Positions 1 to 13,299 of a stretch of 64,000 bases of DNA are shown one piece after another (within the stretch, counting starts at the first letter, position 1; every line of letters starts with the position of its first letter). The translations under genes were made by a program, and so were the position numbers. The stretch is from contig JAVTVJ010000342.1 in assembly GCA_034509425.1 (NCBI GenBank), forward strand, positions 186,001-250,000, written 5' to 3'. The stretch comes from Eopsaltria australis (lineage: Eukaryota; Chordata; Aves; Passeriformes; Petroicidae). The notes under the pieces were generated by a model. It made no database searches and had not been told where the DNA came from. It saw nothing but the letters and a program-made list of their open reading frames with translations.

Positions 1-600
1 GCCCGGCGCGGCGGGGCGGGGGCGGGAGCGCCTCAGGTGAGCGGGAGGAAGGCGCGGGCCCGGCGCCGCGAGCGGGCGCGTTCCGTCGCCTGCAGCAAGA
101 TGGCGGCAGCGGCGAGAAGGGCGGCGGGCGGGATGCGCGGCGAGCGCCCGGCCCCGCTCTATGGTCGCGGCCGCTGCCATTGGCGCAGCGCGGGCCACGT
201 GCCGCCGGCGCTCCCCGCACCGGGCCGGGCCGCGGGGGCCGCCCCGGGCTCCCGCTCCGCCACCGCTGTTCCCGCTCCGGGGAGCGCTCCGGGGCCACCC
301 GGCAGCAGACAAAAGCCATGAGTCATGTCCCGCTTCCTCTCCCTGCGGCGGATCGGCCGGGGCTGGGCCCGCGGCCCCGCTGAGGGGATGCGGCTGAGGA
401 AGCGGTCGCTTTCCTCCTCTTTCGGCTGGTGGTGGTGGGTCCCGCCCTGTGCCCCCGGGAACTGCGGGCTGTCCGAGTGCAGTGCTCTCCGTTCGCACTG
501 CTCGTGGTCCCTAAAGCTGAGGCTGCGCCAAGGGCCGCGGTGGGGGAGGGTTTTGGCCTCACCTGTGACACTGCAGGTAGCGTCAGCCGCCTCCGTGCAT
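1..600. promoter_or_regulatory. HDLBP: CpG-island promoter at the HDLBP 5' end (probably shared with SEPTIN2)
   Basis: Very GC- and CpG-rich. Visible elements: a YY1-type motif AAGATGGCGGC at 97-107, an inverted CCAAT box (ATTGG, 179-183) and an E-box CACGTG (196-201). CTCAG followed by GTGAGC at about 36/37 looks like a splice donor, so a non-coding first exon may end at position 36, having begun left of the window. In human, HDLBP and SEPTIN2 are head-to-head here, so a divergent promoter is expected. That is inference from synteny; no SEPTIN2 coding sequence is in the window. Short ORFs in this stretch look like GC-rich noise. Confidence 0.55.
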
Positions 601-2398
601 GATACGTGGGCAAATTCAGCCTCCGCTGACCTGCTCTCTATGCCCGCAGTGTGGTTTTATTTCGGGTTATTTATAGACCAGGATGATCCAGCAGCCCTGA
701 AGAGGGTTAAGCACAGGGCGCTGATGATTCTTGAGCTATAGCTGAAATGACATATGATTAGCACTTCCCATCATGGCTTTCCCCAAACAGGAGGGAAGGT
801 TTCCTACCTGGCAAGAGTAATTTCTTCCACTGAAAGGCAAGAAACAAGAGGGGAGATTGTGCTGGGAATGCTGGTAATATAGAGATCAGTTAACACATAA
901 GATGAGGCAAGGGCCTTGAATTCACTGAGTTTAGAATTTGAAACATTCTCAGCTCTGTGTTTGGGAAGTGAAATTTAGTGATATTCAGTCCCAAGGAGTT
1001 TGAAAGAGTGATTTCTTATCTTGTCCTGTTGTGTAATGACAGAAAAAAATCTGCACACTCATATGTGCTGCCTTGCTTTATCACATTTTTTCTGTTCTAG
1101 TAAGGTAAGTGAAGAATCTGCCTGGTGATGTAGTCTCCATTTTTCTTACCCGTTCTGACAACTGTCTTTAGTTAGAAGATAACACATAGTAGTATGGTTT
1201 GTGGGGTTTTTTTTCCCCCAAGCCTGACTTGGAAGTGATGTTTCGTATATTGTCTCATAGGTAGGTTGAATATCCCCCTCTGTGGTAGGAGGTGAAGCAG
1301 GAAAGGAAGCAGTAACCTGATGTTCAGCTGTGTGTCTGCTAAAGCTCCGTGCCTCTAACCCTTTTCCTCTTTAGATTTAAGCTGTTAGAAAAACCAGTCT
1401 TCCTATTTGTACGTAGATTTTCATAAACCCCAACTCATAGGCAGAGCCATCCATAACTAAAACACACAACCTTTTTGAAAAAGGTTCACAGTAGAGTTTT
1501 CCAGGGATGAGAATGACAGGCACAGGATATGAAAGTAACAGTAACTGGTGGTATTTAACTGCAGGGTGGCAGAGGCTGTGTAACCAGCCAGCCTGAGCTT
1601 TGCCACAGCTGCAACGTACAGGAAATCCAAATCATTCTCAAATGACAGCTTTCCAAGTAGCTTCTAAGAAACAGTTAAAGATTTCTCCATGTTTGTTCTA
1701 TGTAGATCGTTCTGGTGTGTCCACAGCTGTCTCCTCCTTTGTTGCAAGATAAGCTGATTTTTTTTTTTTGTTGGCTTCTTTCTCAGCTCTCCCCCAGTTT
1801 TGCGTCATAGGGTGAAAAAATGGACGTATCTTCTTATGATTTTGAAGGTTATTATGGTCCCTACTTTTCCATTGGTCTCACTTACCTAGACTGGGATGGT
1901 GAGGGAGGAGGTTTCCCCTCGAACTGGAATTGGATCATGATGTTGTTTGCTGCACATTGTAATGTTAACAATAATAACTTGGTTTTTGTAGGTTAAGGGC
2001 AGTTTTTCTTAGTCAAGTAGCTGGTCTTCTTCCATTTGACATTAAGCTGCCTCTGAAGATAATACTCTGTTAAAACAGAGCTTTGTAACCTTGGGCTTTT
2101 CATAGCTCTTATTTGAGTGGAAGCCATCCCAGACAAGGCAAACTGTGCAGTTTGCACCTTTTTGAAGAAAATTGGGCTGTTTCACTGGTTACATTACTTC
2201 AAGTGATACTGCCTTTTCCAAAGCAAAGAATTCTCTTTGTATATAGCAGCTTGTTAAGCTGGTACAAATGCACTTAGGGTTGTGCTGCTGTGAAAATTAG
2301 GGTAATTCATCCAATCACTACAATCAGATGGTCAGAGCAGTCAGCAGTGGCACTGGGACCAGTCCAGAGTGTTCAAACTGAATGTAGGTGTGTGGTTA

Positions 2399-2578
2399 GA
2401 ATAATAGGATCATCAAGGATGGAAAAGACCTCCAACATCTTCAAGTCCAACCATTCACCCAGCACTAACCCATTCCCCAGGTGCCACATCCATACATCTC
2501 TTGAGCACTTCCAGGGATCGTGACTAATGGGGAGCCTGTGCTGCTTCCCAGTATCCAATCTAAACCTACCCATATGAA
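2399..2578 (-). mobile_element. CR1 LINE fragment, 3' end
   Basis: Read on the plus strand it has the familiar reverse-complement CR1 order: GGATCATCAAGGATGGAAAA, then AAGTCCAACCATTCACCC, then AGCACTTCCAGGGAT, then ATCTAATC-like CCAATCTAAACCTACCC. The element is diverged and lies in HDLBP intronic sequence. Confidence 0.8.
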
Positions 2579-2860
2579 TGAATAAATGGTTCACTTACCA
2601 TAACTGGGAGGATTTTGACAATTTGAGTGGTGAGTTTCTCTAGAGTATCAGATTTATGTGAAAATGTTTCTCTTTGAAAAAACAGTCACTTAACAATGGT
2701 TCGACTTTGTTTTGTATTCAAGAATTCTACAGAAGGAAATCCTCAGACCTGTACTGTGCAGAGCTTGTAAAATAAATCTCAGCGTGAAACAGTGAGACTG
2801 GCAAGTGTTCCTGTGGGTGTTTTGAACCTTTATGGGAATGTTGTCATAGTCTTGACAAAG

Positions 2861-3022
2861 ATATACAGAGTAGTGGTGGCTTTCCCCTCCCTGGAAATGT
2901 TTAAGGCCAGGCTGGATGGGACTTGGAGCACCCTGGGATCATGGAAGGTTTCCCTGCCCATGACAGGGGGTGGAATTGGGTGGTGGTTAAGGTCCCAAAC
3001 CAGTCTGTGATTCTGGAATTCT
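2861..3022 (+). mobile_element. CR1 LINE fragment, 3' end
   Basis: Sense-orientation CR1 tail: CCTGGAAATGTTTAAGGCCA, GCTGGATGGGACTTGGAGCA, a CCCTGCCCATGACAGGGGG segment, a TTAAGGTCCC segment and a terminal CTGTGATTCT. It is a separate insertion from the minus-strand copy at 2.4 kb. Confidence 0.85.
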
Positions 3023-6000
3023 GTACACCACTGGAGAAGTTGCATCAGGGTTTTTAAAGCAGGTTGAGAAAGGCGTGTTCATCTAGGAGGTAACAAGTCT
3101 GACTTGTCCAGGAGCACATTACTGAGAGGCCCAGAGCCTGCAGAACTTCTGCAATGTGTGTCTGCGCAACAATTAAGTAGGTGTTATTGTATTAAAATAT
3201 GAAAACAGATAAAGAAGAGATAGGAAAGTCAAACCCAGCTGCAGGATTAGGCCCCTACCTTTGAAAGCAGAATGCTGTTGTGTAGCTTGTTGGGCTTTGC
3301 TCGTGCTTTTTTATTTTCCTTATTGTTTTTTCTAGGCCTTTGGTCTGGAAGCTGTTCCTGCAGAGTCTGTGGTGTTGATTGTGGCCTGTGAGACTGCATT
3401 TGGAGTGGAAGGGAGGGCCCTGGTCAGTAGGGCCTCTTGGGGAAGGGATTGCAGAGGACCCACGGCACCTGGAGCTGGTCTCTGGCCTCTGGGTGTTGAT
3501 GCTAGACTGGTCATTAAGTCAAGAATCTAGAGCTTGCTTCAAGAGCCCTTTCCATTTTAGAAATTCCTAGGTTTAGAAGAACAGTTTTGGGTTACTAGCT
3601 TATTCTGGATATGGAATTACATCTGAGAGATTTGTATTTCTATTTATCTGTTCTTTAGCTTTAAAAGAAAGCAGACTTTTAGGATATAAACAGTCTATTA
3701 AAATATTGTGATTTGCATTCCCATCTTAAATTGGTAAGTCCTGAATGCCTAACTACTCTAGCGATCTTTTTCTGCATCTTCCTTCTGTGAAGTCATGTTG
3801 CCCCTTAGCTCTCATGGTGTGACTTCAGTGGAAGGGAATCAGAAAGTCAGGTTGGAAAAACACATATCAATAAACAAGGAGGAGAAGTTCCAGCCAAAGC
3901 AAGGGGAAAAACTGAGTTGCTAGAGGATTTATGTGTTAAGGTTTTAATTGTAACAAGAAGTAGTCAGGCTGTGATTAGTGTCCTGAGTTTGTTTGATAAA
4001 AAATACATGTTAAAGCTGAAATAGTTAATTTTTCCTCCATTAGGTGATCTTTGGTGTTTCTACCTACACAAGCTCTGATATTTTCCCAGCAGTCTTGCAG
4101 AAGTCCAGGAATCATTTTGGGCAGCTGCCATATAATACTGATACTTCTCTTTGATCCTGCTGGTGAGACTTCACTTGTCTCTCACAACTGCTTCTGTGTT
4201 GTTGAATCCCACATGCAGCCTCAAACATACCTACTAATGTTTTGCAAATTATTGCTAGATATCTTAGCACATAAGGAACTTAAGTACACGTAAGTGCTCC
4301 TGTGGGTGCAGAGGACTGACCTTGGCCACAGCTGCCCGGCCTGTGGGAGCTGGCTGTGTTGCTGAGGCAGCAAGGGAAGCATGTCACACTTTTGTGAGGA
4401 GCAGGGGGTTACAGCAAGGAGTTATGTCCAGCCAGAGGCACAAAAGAGGCACTTGCAAAGCAGCAGGCAGAAAAAAAAAGGTGAGAAACCTGAGAGAAAA
4501 AATGGACCACAAAAGGCTCATCTAGAGGAAGTCGTAATGAGTTTTAACTTCAGTGGAAAAACAGCACTAGAAGAAGGGAAGGGATTGGTTCAGTAGCTGC
4601 AAGACACAAAGAAATGATGACTCACAGGAGAAGTTTTGCCTTTGAGAGGATTGAATAGCACAGTCATATTTATGCGACCTTCCTTAAATGATGTTATTTA
4701 ATTTAATTGCAAAATAAAATGGATTTACTTGTTGACGCAAAATAGAAGTAGTACCAGATTTTCTTACACTCCACAGCACAGTGTCTGGAACTGTTTTCCA
4801 GCAACAGTTTTTCTGTCTTTATTGAATGTTTTTCAGTGATGAGAAAGAACCACTTGGGAGAAGTTTGGGGATTGAACAGATAGATTTATTTAGCATTAAT
4901 GGAAGAAAAGAGACGCACCCATCCATCCCCCCTGAAAAAAAAACCCCAACAATAAAACAAACTCAACCATGAAAACAAAGAAACAAAGCAAAAACCAAGA
5001 AACAGGATTCTATTAGGAACTTGCTTATAAATGTATGTCAGTGTGATTCTGGTAAATGTATCCACACATATAACTTGTGTGTATGCCACATCTTTTACCT
5101 GCATGAGAAATACCTGTGAAGGAGAGTTTCTGGGAGTGCTTTTATCATGACAATTGACACTTGTGTGCTGTAGCTATGAATTCATCAACATCCCAGCAAC
5201 TAACTGGATTTTAAGGAGGAAAGACTTGGAACCCAGTTGTGTTTTGACTATTACAATCCTGTTTGGAGGAGGCAGGACCCAGCCTTCTCTCTGTGCTATT
5301 GAATTGATAGTTGCTTATTGAGATCTCTGTCAAAGCCCATAAAGTGCTGTGTGACCCCAGGTCACAGGCCAGGTACATGTCAGGATTCTGGTTTTAATGG
5401 AATGTTACTGGTATCATATCTCACTGTAAATACCATGAGGCAGGTATAGCTGACTGTCACAAAGGTAACCTCTGGCATGTTTTTCATCAGGGATTGGATA
5501 GCTGGAGTAATCTTCTTACATCACTCAAATGTCAGGCTTGGTTCCAGGTATTGGCACACAGCATGGGCATCATTCCCCTGTCCCTTTTCCCCCACCCCTG
5601 TTAGTTTTGGTTGACTGGTATTTCAAAGGTTTTACAGTGAGTTGCTGAAAAATCTGCAGAGGCTTTTTTTTCAGAGGAACACTCCCTGCCTTGATGGCCA
5701 GTGCTCGATTCAGTCAGTACCACCTGCTGTAGCATCACTTGCTAGTTCTCTTCTGCTTTTTTGTAGTCTTGTGTTTTTGTCTATCCCTGCATTTCTGGCA
5801 CTGGGAATTAAACTGGATATTTCACAAAATAAACTGGAGAGTTGCCAAAGATGAGTGACAAACAAAGTCTAGGGCAGACTGTGTGGCCAGAACGGGGACC
5901 TTGGGCGTGGGATGGGTACACGGGTTGAGTTATGAAAAATGAACAGAGTAAGGGACGGAGTTAAGGTTTCCCCACTGGCAGGGACAAAGGCAAAGCCAGA

Positions 6001-8523
6001 GAAAGCCACAGTGGGGCAGGAGGCCAGGAGTGATTGCAGTGGACTTATGCCTCCCAACTTCTGGGGCAAGCAGTAATTTTTGTGTCTCCAGTGGACACTG
6101 GAGATGGTGTGGACTGCTTGACTTCTCCTGCCTTTCCGAAAGAGGAGAGCAGGGTTCTGCTGTTTGTACACCAGGCCCCAGCTGTTTCCATTGCTCAGGA
6201 GAAAGCAAGTTTGCTGTTATCTCTGTGCCAGTGATAAAGCTGGATGTAAACTTGTGCTGGAGCAGTTGAAAGGAAAGCTGAAAAGAACAATTCCCAGAGC
6301 AGGCAGGGTGAGAGTGGGAATGGAAATACATTATGGTTGACCTGCTACTGCATATGCCTTTGTTTTCAAAGTGAATACTTCAGCAGTTGGTGCAGTGTGC
6401 TGGGATTTAGGTGTTTGGTCTTACAAGGACCCTTGGAATGTCTGGAGAATAGCAAATTGTAGGTATATGACTATTACTTAAAAGTAGAGCTGGTTATGTA
6501 GCATTGAAGAAGCTTAAAAGTGAAGTTTTACTCCTGCTCTTATAAACAGTTTCATGAAATTAAAATCCTGAGTTGATGGCTCTGTTGCTTGCAGCGTAGT
6601 TGTGGGTAAAATGAGAGCAAGCAAAGAAGGTTAGAAGTTCTTGCAAATTTAGGAAACATTAACCACTCTATTTTATGTGAAAACTCCTCTTGCTCAGGAC
6701 ACTATTCTATTAATCCAAAAGACAATAACAAAGTGGGTGGAGCACTGAGCAGCATGAGGTATCAAAACAAAAAAAATTGTACCCAAAATGGTTCATGTCC
6801 TGTTCCAGTTCAGCCCAAAGATGAGCAGGGTAGAACTGGGAATGATTCAGTTATGAAAAGGGGTTTTAAGTGTAAAATAATATTATTTGTAACAATTAGG
6901 GGGAATAGTTTTACTCTGAGTTCTCCCTATCTCTCTTTCTCTCCTTTCATAGCAGGCTTAGAGTGGCCTTGCAAATTTGGAAGGGAAGACTGTCTGGGTT
7001 TTTCACTGTCAGTTTAGATCACTGTGATGTAATTCTGTCTAACACATGAAGAGCCTTTTGCTTGGCCTAGTAGAGATTAGGAATTAGTGCTTGTCTGTGG
7101 ATATGCTGAGCCCCTGTTGCATGTGCTATGAATAGGACAAAGGGAAGGCAGTGCTTAAATAGTGAGGGTCCGAGCATTGCTTTTCCAAAGTGGCAGTTGG
7201 AATCAGATATTTACTTAAATGCTTTTTCAGAGGAATTGTTGCCAAACTGAAGGTAGTTTTTTTCTCGATTTTAAATAGTTCCGTCCTGCTCCAAACAAAG
7301 CACCAGCCTCCCTGCAAGTTTCAGGCTTTTATTCTTTCAAGTGTTTTGTTTGTCACAATAACTCTGACTTCTCTGGGTTGTAATTTCAAGTTGCTTGTTG
7401 CAACTGGAAGACAGAAATAAAGGAAAATGAAATTTACGGAATTAGAAGGTCTTGTGAAGCCACGTCACTTGGGAAACTGGAATTCAGAGCAAAACATACC
7501 AGAGCACATAGGAAGTTTATAAAAATGGAGCTCTGGCATTCTCGTGAGTCTTCGTTATCCAATAAACATTATGAACTGAGGAATCTTTAAAATCTTTCAA
7601 AGGGCCTTGAAAAACTTTGCTGAGGTTTTTTTTTTTTTATATAATATGTCAAATGAAAGTAGCTAAGCAAGATTAAAAAGAACTCTAACCCAAACAAAAT
7701 GGACAAAACCAAATGTCAGTTTACATTTTTGCTTAAGTTGCAATTTTTCCGCTCCTCCCCTGAAAAATGGCGTTGGGGAAGTCTCATTTAGTTTGCCACT
7801 GTTCTTTTATCTTTTCTTCATTTTCTGTATATATTTATATAATCAATGTGGCAAGAAGTGGTTGTTGTCATCTTTATAAACTGCTGTAAGCAAGTACTTA
7901 AATTCTGCCCTGCAAAACATCAGCCTAAGAGTACCTGGAGGAGGGTCTTAGTGAGTCTGGTGACAGGTTTGAGCTAAGGGACGCAGTTGACTTTACATTT
8001 TCTCAGTATAAGACAGTTAAAGTGGAGAAAGGTAAGTTTAGGGCTTGCAAATCCCTTGCCTTTTCAAGCTAGGTGATGTACAGTGCATGAGAGCTGCTGG
8101 CAGCATTTCTTTAAAAAAAAAAATTGCCACGTGTTCATTTTATATTGCAGTGGCCAATGGAGAGAGAACAGGAGACACTGAAAGGTAAACAAAAGAACTT
8201 CAACCCAGTAGCCAAAGGAGAGTGAAGTGAAAGTTTCCATTCGAAGAACAGGGAAAAAAAGTGCATGCTTTGTTCTGCAGTATCTCCAAAATCCTCATTT
8301 CTTGGCTAACTGGAATGTTAGCAGGCTTTGTGAAGCGCCTCTCAGCTCACTAATCGTAGAAGATTTTTGTTCTTCTGCAGTGTAGAATGGCAAGCAGTGC
8401 TGCAGCACCACTCTGAAAGCACCTGGGAGTGATAAGCACACAGTGTGGTGGTAATTGAAACTAAAAAGCAAGTTCAGATAAGCATAAAGAGCCAGCATTG
8501 AAATTAGAGGTTCTAACTGCAAG

Positions 8524-8668
8524 TAAGAAACCTTTTTTCACTGTAAGGATAGTCAGGTATTGGAATATGTTGCCCAGAAAGTTTGTGCAGCTCTGAAGGT
8601 TTTCAAGGCCTGAATGCCCTGGTCTGACCCTGCTTTAAGCAGGCCCCAGAAACTCAGACCTCCACATG
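8524..8668 (+). mobile_element. Diverged CR1 LINE fragment
   Basis: CR1-like string: a TTTTTTCACTGTAAGGAT segment, then a GGAATATGTTGCCCAGA segment, AAGGTTTTCAAGGCC and a CTTTAAGCAGGCCCC tail. It is more decayed than the other copies. Confidence 0.6.
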
Positions 8669-11600
8669 TTGCCAGATATTCTGAATTTCTGTGAGTTCTG
8701 TGATGTTCTCACTTTGCAGGCAATATATTTGGAATCTTTGCTTTCTGAATCACTTTTTCCATTCTTGAGTCAAAACAGTATTTTGCTTTACTGTAAAACT
8801 GGAAGATGCTGCATTTTACTTTATCCTTCATATTTATTCCTCATGAAATTGTTTATCGGCTCCCCAAGGCAAGGAACCTGAATTTTGCTTCTACTCCTTA
8901 AAAACTGTACTCCTTTGCAACTTCTTGAAAGCCAAGTTTATGTTAAATCAGATTTCTCTCACAGTGCAAGTGGAAGGGCAGACTGAGGCTGGTCTTCTGT
9001 GGCTTCCTTTGGCTTTGCTTTCGAATTGATTTTATTAAACTGTCCATTGATTTTTTTTTTTTTTAATTTTTTTTTCTTCCTCATCTCTGAAAAGGCATTT
9101 GTTTTGTCATAGCACCTGACATCCAAGGATCACAGCATTCTGAACAACATGAAATGAAATGAGTCCACAGAGAAAATCAAGATGCTGTGTGTGCACAGCC
9201 AGGGCAACCAAGAGGATTTTGCTGGCCAATTCACCAAATCTGCAGCAAATCTAAGAGCAGAGCTTGAGTCTCTTTACTTTTGGGGATTTTTTTCATTAAA
9301 TCTCATTTTCTCACAGTGTCCCTGTGTAAAACCAGCAGCTTTTCTTCCCTCTGCAATCAGAAGGCCTGATGGTCCTTGTTCACACTAGAACTCTGTCCAC
9401 ACCAGTTGCTCCTGTTCTTCCTACCTGTTCTGCATGGCCCTTGTTACAGAGCACCCTGTGATAGGCTAGGAAGGCCAGTGTATATATTCTTTGCTAGCTG
9501 ATTGTTGCATAATTTTGTTGTCAAGAGTGCCCAGGAAACAAGTCTTTTAAAGACCCTGCTGAGGTTCATCATTTTCCTTCAATATCTAGTCAGCTCTTCT
9601 GTTCCTGCAAGAGAATTGCCCTCAATAAACAATGTAGGTTACCAAGAGAAAGGCACAGTGGTTTTGTACCCACCTGGGACCCTATATTTTATACCACCCA
9701 CATCCTGTGTGAGACAAACAGAGTCTCATGTTCCTTCTTCACAACGTCCCTAAATGGTTGGAGCTGGGATAAATGTCTAGGCTTGGGTAGACTTTTCTCT
9801 TTCTACCTGTAATTCTCTAATTGTGTACTTAAGTGGGTCTGTGAAGATGGTGGGGCTACATTAAGTACAGAATTTAATCTACAGAATCATTTCTTCCCAG
9901 CCCTGGTGTGTGAATGGGGAACATAGGTGTCTGATTTGCACATCCCTGGAAGTTTTGTTCCTCATAGCAAATAAGTAAAAACTAGTCTCAAAGTCACAGA
10001 GACATAAGCAATGTGGACTCGTGTTCAGTCATTTCTTACAATGAAACTTCTTTTATTCTCTTAGCAGAATGGTCGATAAAATTTGACCCTTAACTTCAAT
10101 TCAACAGGGATTTTCTGTAGAAATGCAAATGTTCTGTTGGAAGATCCCCTGGCAAACCACAGCGATAGCTGTGGAGCAGAGACACGTATCCTGCTTTGGC
10201 TGAGAACCTCAGTACTCTCTGGCATACAAGTGCCCTGCATCCTGAATCCTCTTTGGCTTGCTTTCTCCAGTGTGATGCAAAGTATACCCCCAGCCCTTTT
10301 CTCTTAATGCCACTGGCAAGGGATGTGCTGAAATGGGTGCTTTCAGGGGTAGCTCTTTTGTGGTGTTCTCCGACTTGAGTGTGTGGGATAAGCACCCAGA
10401 GTACAAAAAGGGTGCTTATTTGTACAGTTTTAGAAATCTGGAGTTATATTTAACAGGAAATAAAATCACAGCACACACTCTTTGGAACATACTTGGGTTG
10501 CTTTCCAAATAAGGCTTTTGGTTTCTGGCAGGAAAAATAGGACTCTCTTATAACAACAGAAAATACAAATAGGCTAGAAGAAGTGCTTTGCAAAATCCCA
10601 GCTCAGCCATGGGTAGATGTGCCAGGAAAGACCAACCTTTTTTCTCCAGTGGTTTAAGGTGCAGTTTCCTCTCCCTTCCCCATGAGTCCTGGGGTGAAGT
10701 GATTATGAAAATCTTCTTAACTCCTCAACCTTGCCTTCACATGGGTGAACACATGTTCCAAAAAAACAAGCCCCAAACCAGTTCAGTGTTAGTTTTATCT
10801 CCGCGCACGTTGATATTTTTGCTGGTCTCATTTCTGCGTCCTCCCTCAGACTGGTGATATGAGCTGCCAGTCTGATAAGCTATGGAAACTACACACTGCC
10901 CAATCCTTTACCCTTTCCTCCACCCTTCTGCCTTCCTTGGGAGGCTTCTTTTTCAGTTATTCTAACAAGTCATGAAATTGGGGTCTGTTGCAATGCTGCC
11001 AAAATGTGGGCTGCTTGAGGGAGAGTGGTAGGTTGAGTTTGTCAAGGCGATGGGTACCTTCTTCTGTCTCCATTCCCCTCAGCAACAAAAAAAATCCTGC
11101 ACCTGGTTTATAGAGGAGCCATTTTACACACACCTCCATGAGAAGTGTATTTTTAATATATTTTTTAATGTGAGATTGCATTTGTGGGCAAGTAAGTAGA
11201 CAGAACAGACCTGGAGCAATCCGTGCAGACCCCTTTTTTGCCCATACTCTGTAGCCTCATTGAAGAAAAGGTATGGGATGGGACACAGGTGGTCAATGTG
11301 CTTTCAGAAGCAGGAGGTTGAAATAAGCCTCCCTGGCAGCCTCTAAATGTGCTTTTGTCCATTCACAGGACACTTCTGTACTTACTGAATGTGGGAGGAA
11401 AGGTGAGCTGCTCCCCCCATACACACACGTTTTTCCTTGTGGAAGATCTTTCTCTAAGGAGAACAGCCTGTGTCAGGTTTCCTTCAGCAGAAATTATTTG
11501 AGGGGGGCACACAGTGAGGTGCTCTAGGCCTTCCAGTAGCTTCTGGGACTGGCAGGCTTCCCTGCCACCATTTGTAGCTGCAAATAAAGGAAGAGCAACA

Positions 11601-13299
11601 GGCACAGGAAGATTGCCTCTTAAGGAGACCTGGAGAAGAAGCTGTGATAGAAGCCAGAAATCCATGATGACCTGGCAATCCATGGCACTATGTAGAGAGA
11701 GCAGGAGAGCACCATGCATTTATCCCAGGGGCACAAGGTGGCATGTCCCCACAGAGGGCCCCTGCTGAACCAGCTAATGAGGTGGAGTTGAGGGAGAATG
11801 ATGTTGGTTACCTTGGGAAGATGCTGTAGGCTGGAGGTTACGATGCTTCCCTGGTTCCCTGGCACAGGGGATCGTGGTACATACACATGATAGAGTTAAT
11901 TGGAAGCTAGCGTGTTGAGAGGAGCCTGCCTGCTTTGCACTGGGGAGATAAACACGAGGGAGCAAAAGCACCTGAAAAGCATCCTGCACCTTAAGCAAGG
12001 TTCAGAGTCCCAGGCTCTGAGTCCTTAATTACAACACCCTGCACTGCAGCTGCTGCCCAAAGTCTGAAGGTGCTGAGGTTTGCCCAGGTCCCTGGAGCTC
12101 TGCTTTTGCATGAGCCACCAATGCCATGGTAGGCACCAGCCTGCTTGTTTGCCTTACGGATTCTTGTGGCATCCGCAGCCCAGGCTATTTGTGTCAGAGC
12201 CAGCTCCTGGAGCAGATACAACGTGGCAGCAGTGGTCGCTGCCTTTCTGTGGAGAACCCCATGCTTGGAGCAGTATTTCTGCACCCTCACAGAGCTAACA
12301 GGCTTTCTGAGGAGAAGCTGGGATGGGGGAGATAGATCATGAGGTACCTGGGCATGGTGTAAGTTCTTGACAACTGTTCTCCTGTGTTTAGCAGACTTCC
12401 TGACTTCACCCACAAGTGATAGTTAGAAATTAATTGTGTCAAAAAATTCAAGTGCTTTAATGATATCTTCCCAGCCATAAGATAAAAAGAGGAGAAATGG
12501 AGAAATCTGGTCTTGTTTATTAATAAGTAATAATTTTACTAAAGGCTAAATACCATCCATGTTTCCGTAAATATGGTGCATGAAATCTCTAAAATTTACT
12601 GCATGTAATCAAAAGCAGTTATCCCAAAGACTTCAAATTTTTGTGGTCAGAGCTCCACAGAGCAGCTACTTTCGTTTTGTTTGCTAGGGTCTGGGAGTGC
12701 TCTCTCTCAAGGTGGGAATGAGAGAACCAGTCACTAAGTGTAAGTTACGAATTATGAGAAAGATTAATGCTGTGTAGGAAAATGAGCTAATGCAAAAATC
12801 AGTTCAAATTCGATGTTTTTTTACAGTGATGGTACAGGTTTTTTTCTTTGGTTCTCTGAGAATGTGGAGCTAATAATTAAAAACATCTATATTGCACAAA
12901 CTAATAAAACATCCTCTATGCAGGAAAGGAGGGTATTGTGCTTGCTGGCTTGCCTTTCCCCTCCTTCACTCTTCCCCATTTCCAAATCAGAGACTGGAAT
13001 AAGAAGAGGGGCTCTTTTTTTACTTTTCTGGGGGATAGGAACTGTGTTGTGGTTTGGGGGGGGTTTCCGTGGTTTTGTTTGTTTGTTTTTCTTTTTTTTC
13101 CCCCTACTCTTTCTCTTACCTTGCCCCTTCTGCCTGCCTGCAGCCTCACTTCAGGAAGCTGCAGCTCTGACAGTCTGTGCAGGAGGAGGCGGATCAAGGG
13201 GCCTCCTGGGACTGGAGCCTCGCTGTCCCTCTCCACTCGCGGGACCGGGCAGGAGCCCCAGGTGTTCGCTCTCTTCTCTCACCGTGATTTTCAGGCTGA

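Larger units (their letters stand above)
601..13100 (+). other. HDLBP 5' intronic sequence, no coding exon seen
   Basis: AT-richer sequence between the two CpG islands. I found no segment with homology to a protein and no convincing exon. It holds three CR1 fragments, listed separately, and several poly-A/T runs. Non-coding first exons of HDLBP could lie here unseen. ORFs up to about 180 codons, such as the one at 12,813-13,364, run through T-rich and G-run sequence and do not look coding. Confidence 0.6.
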
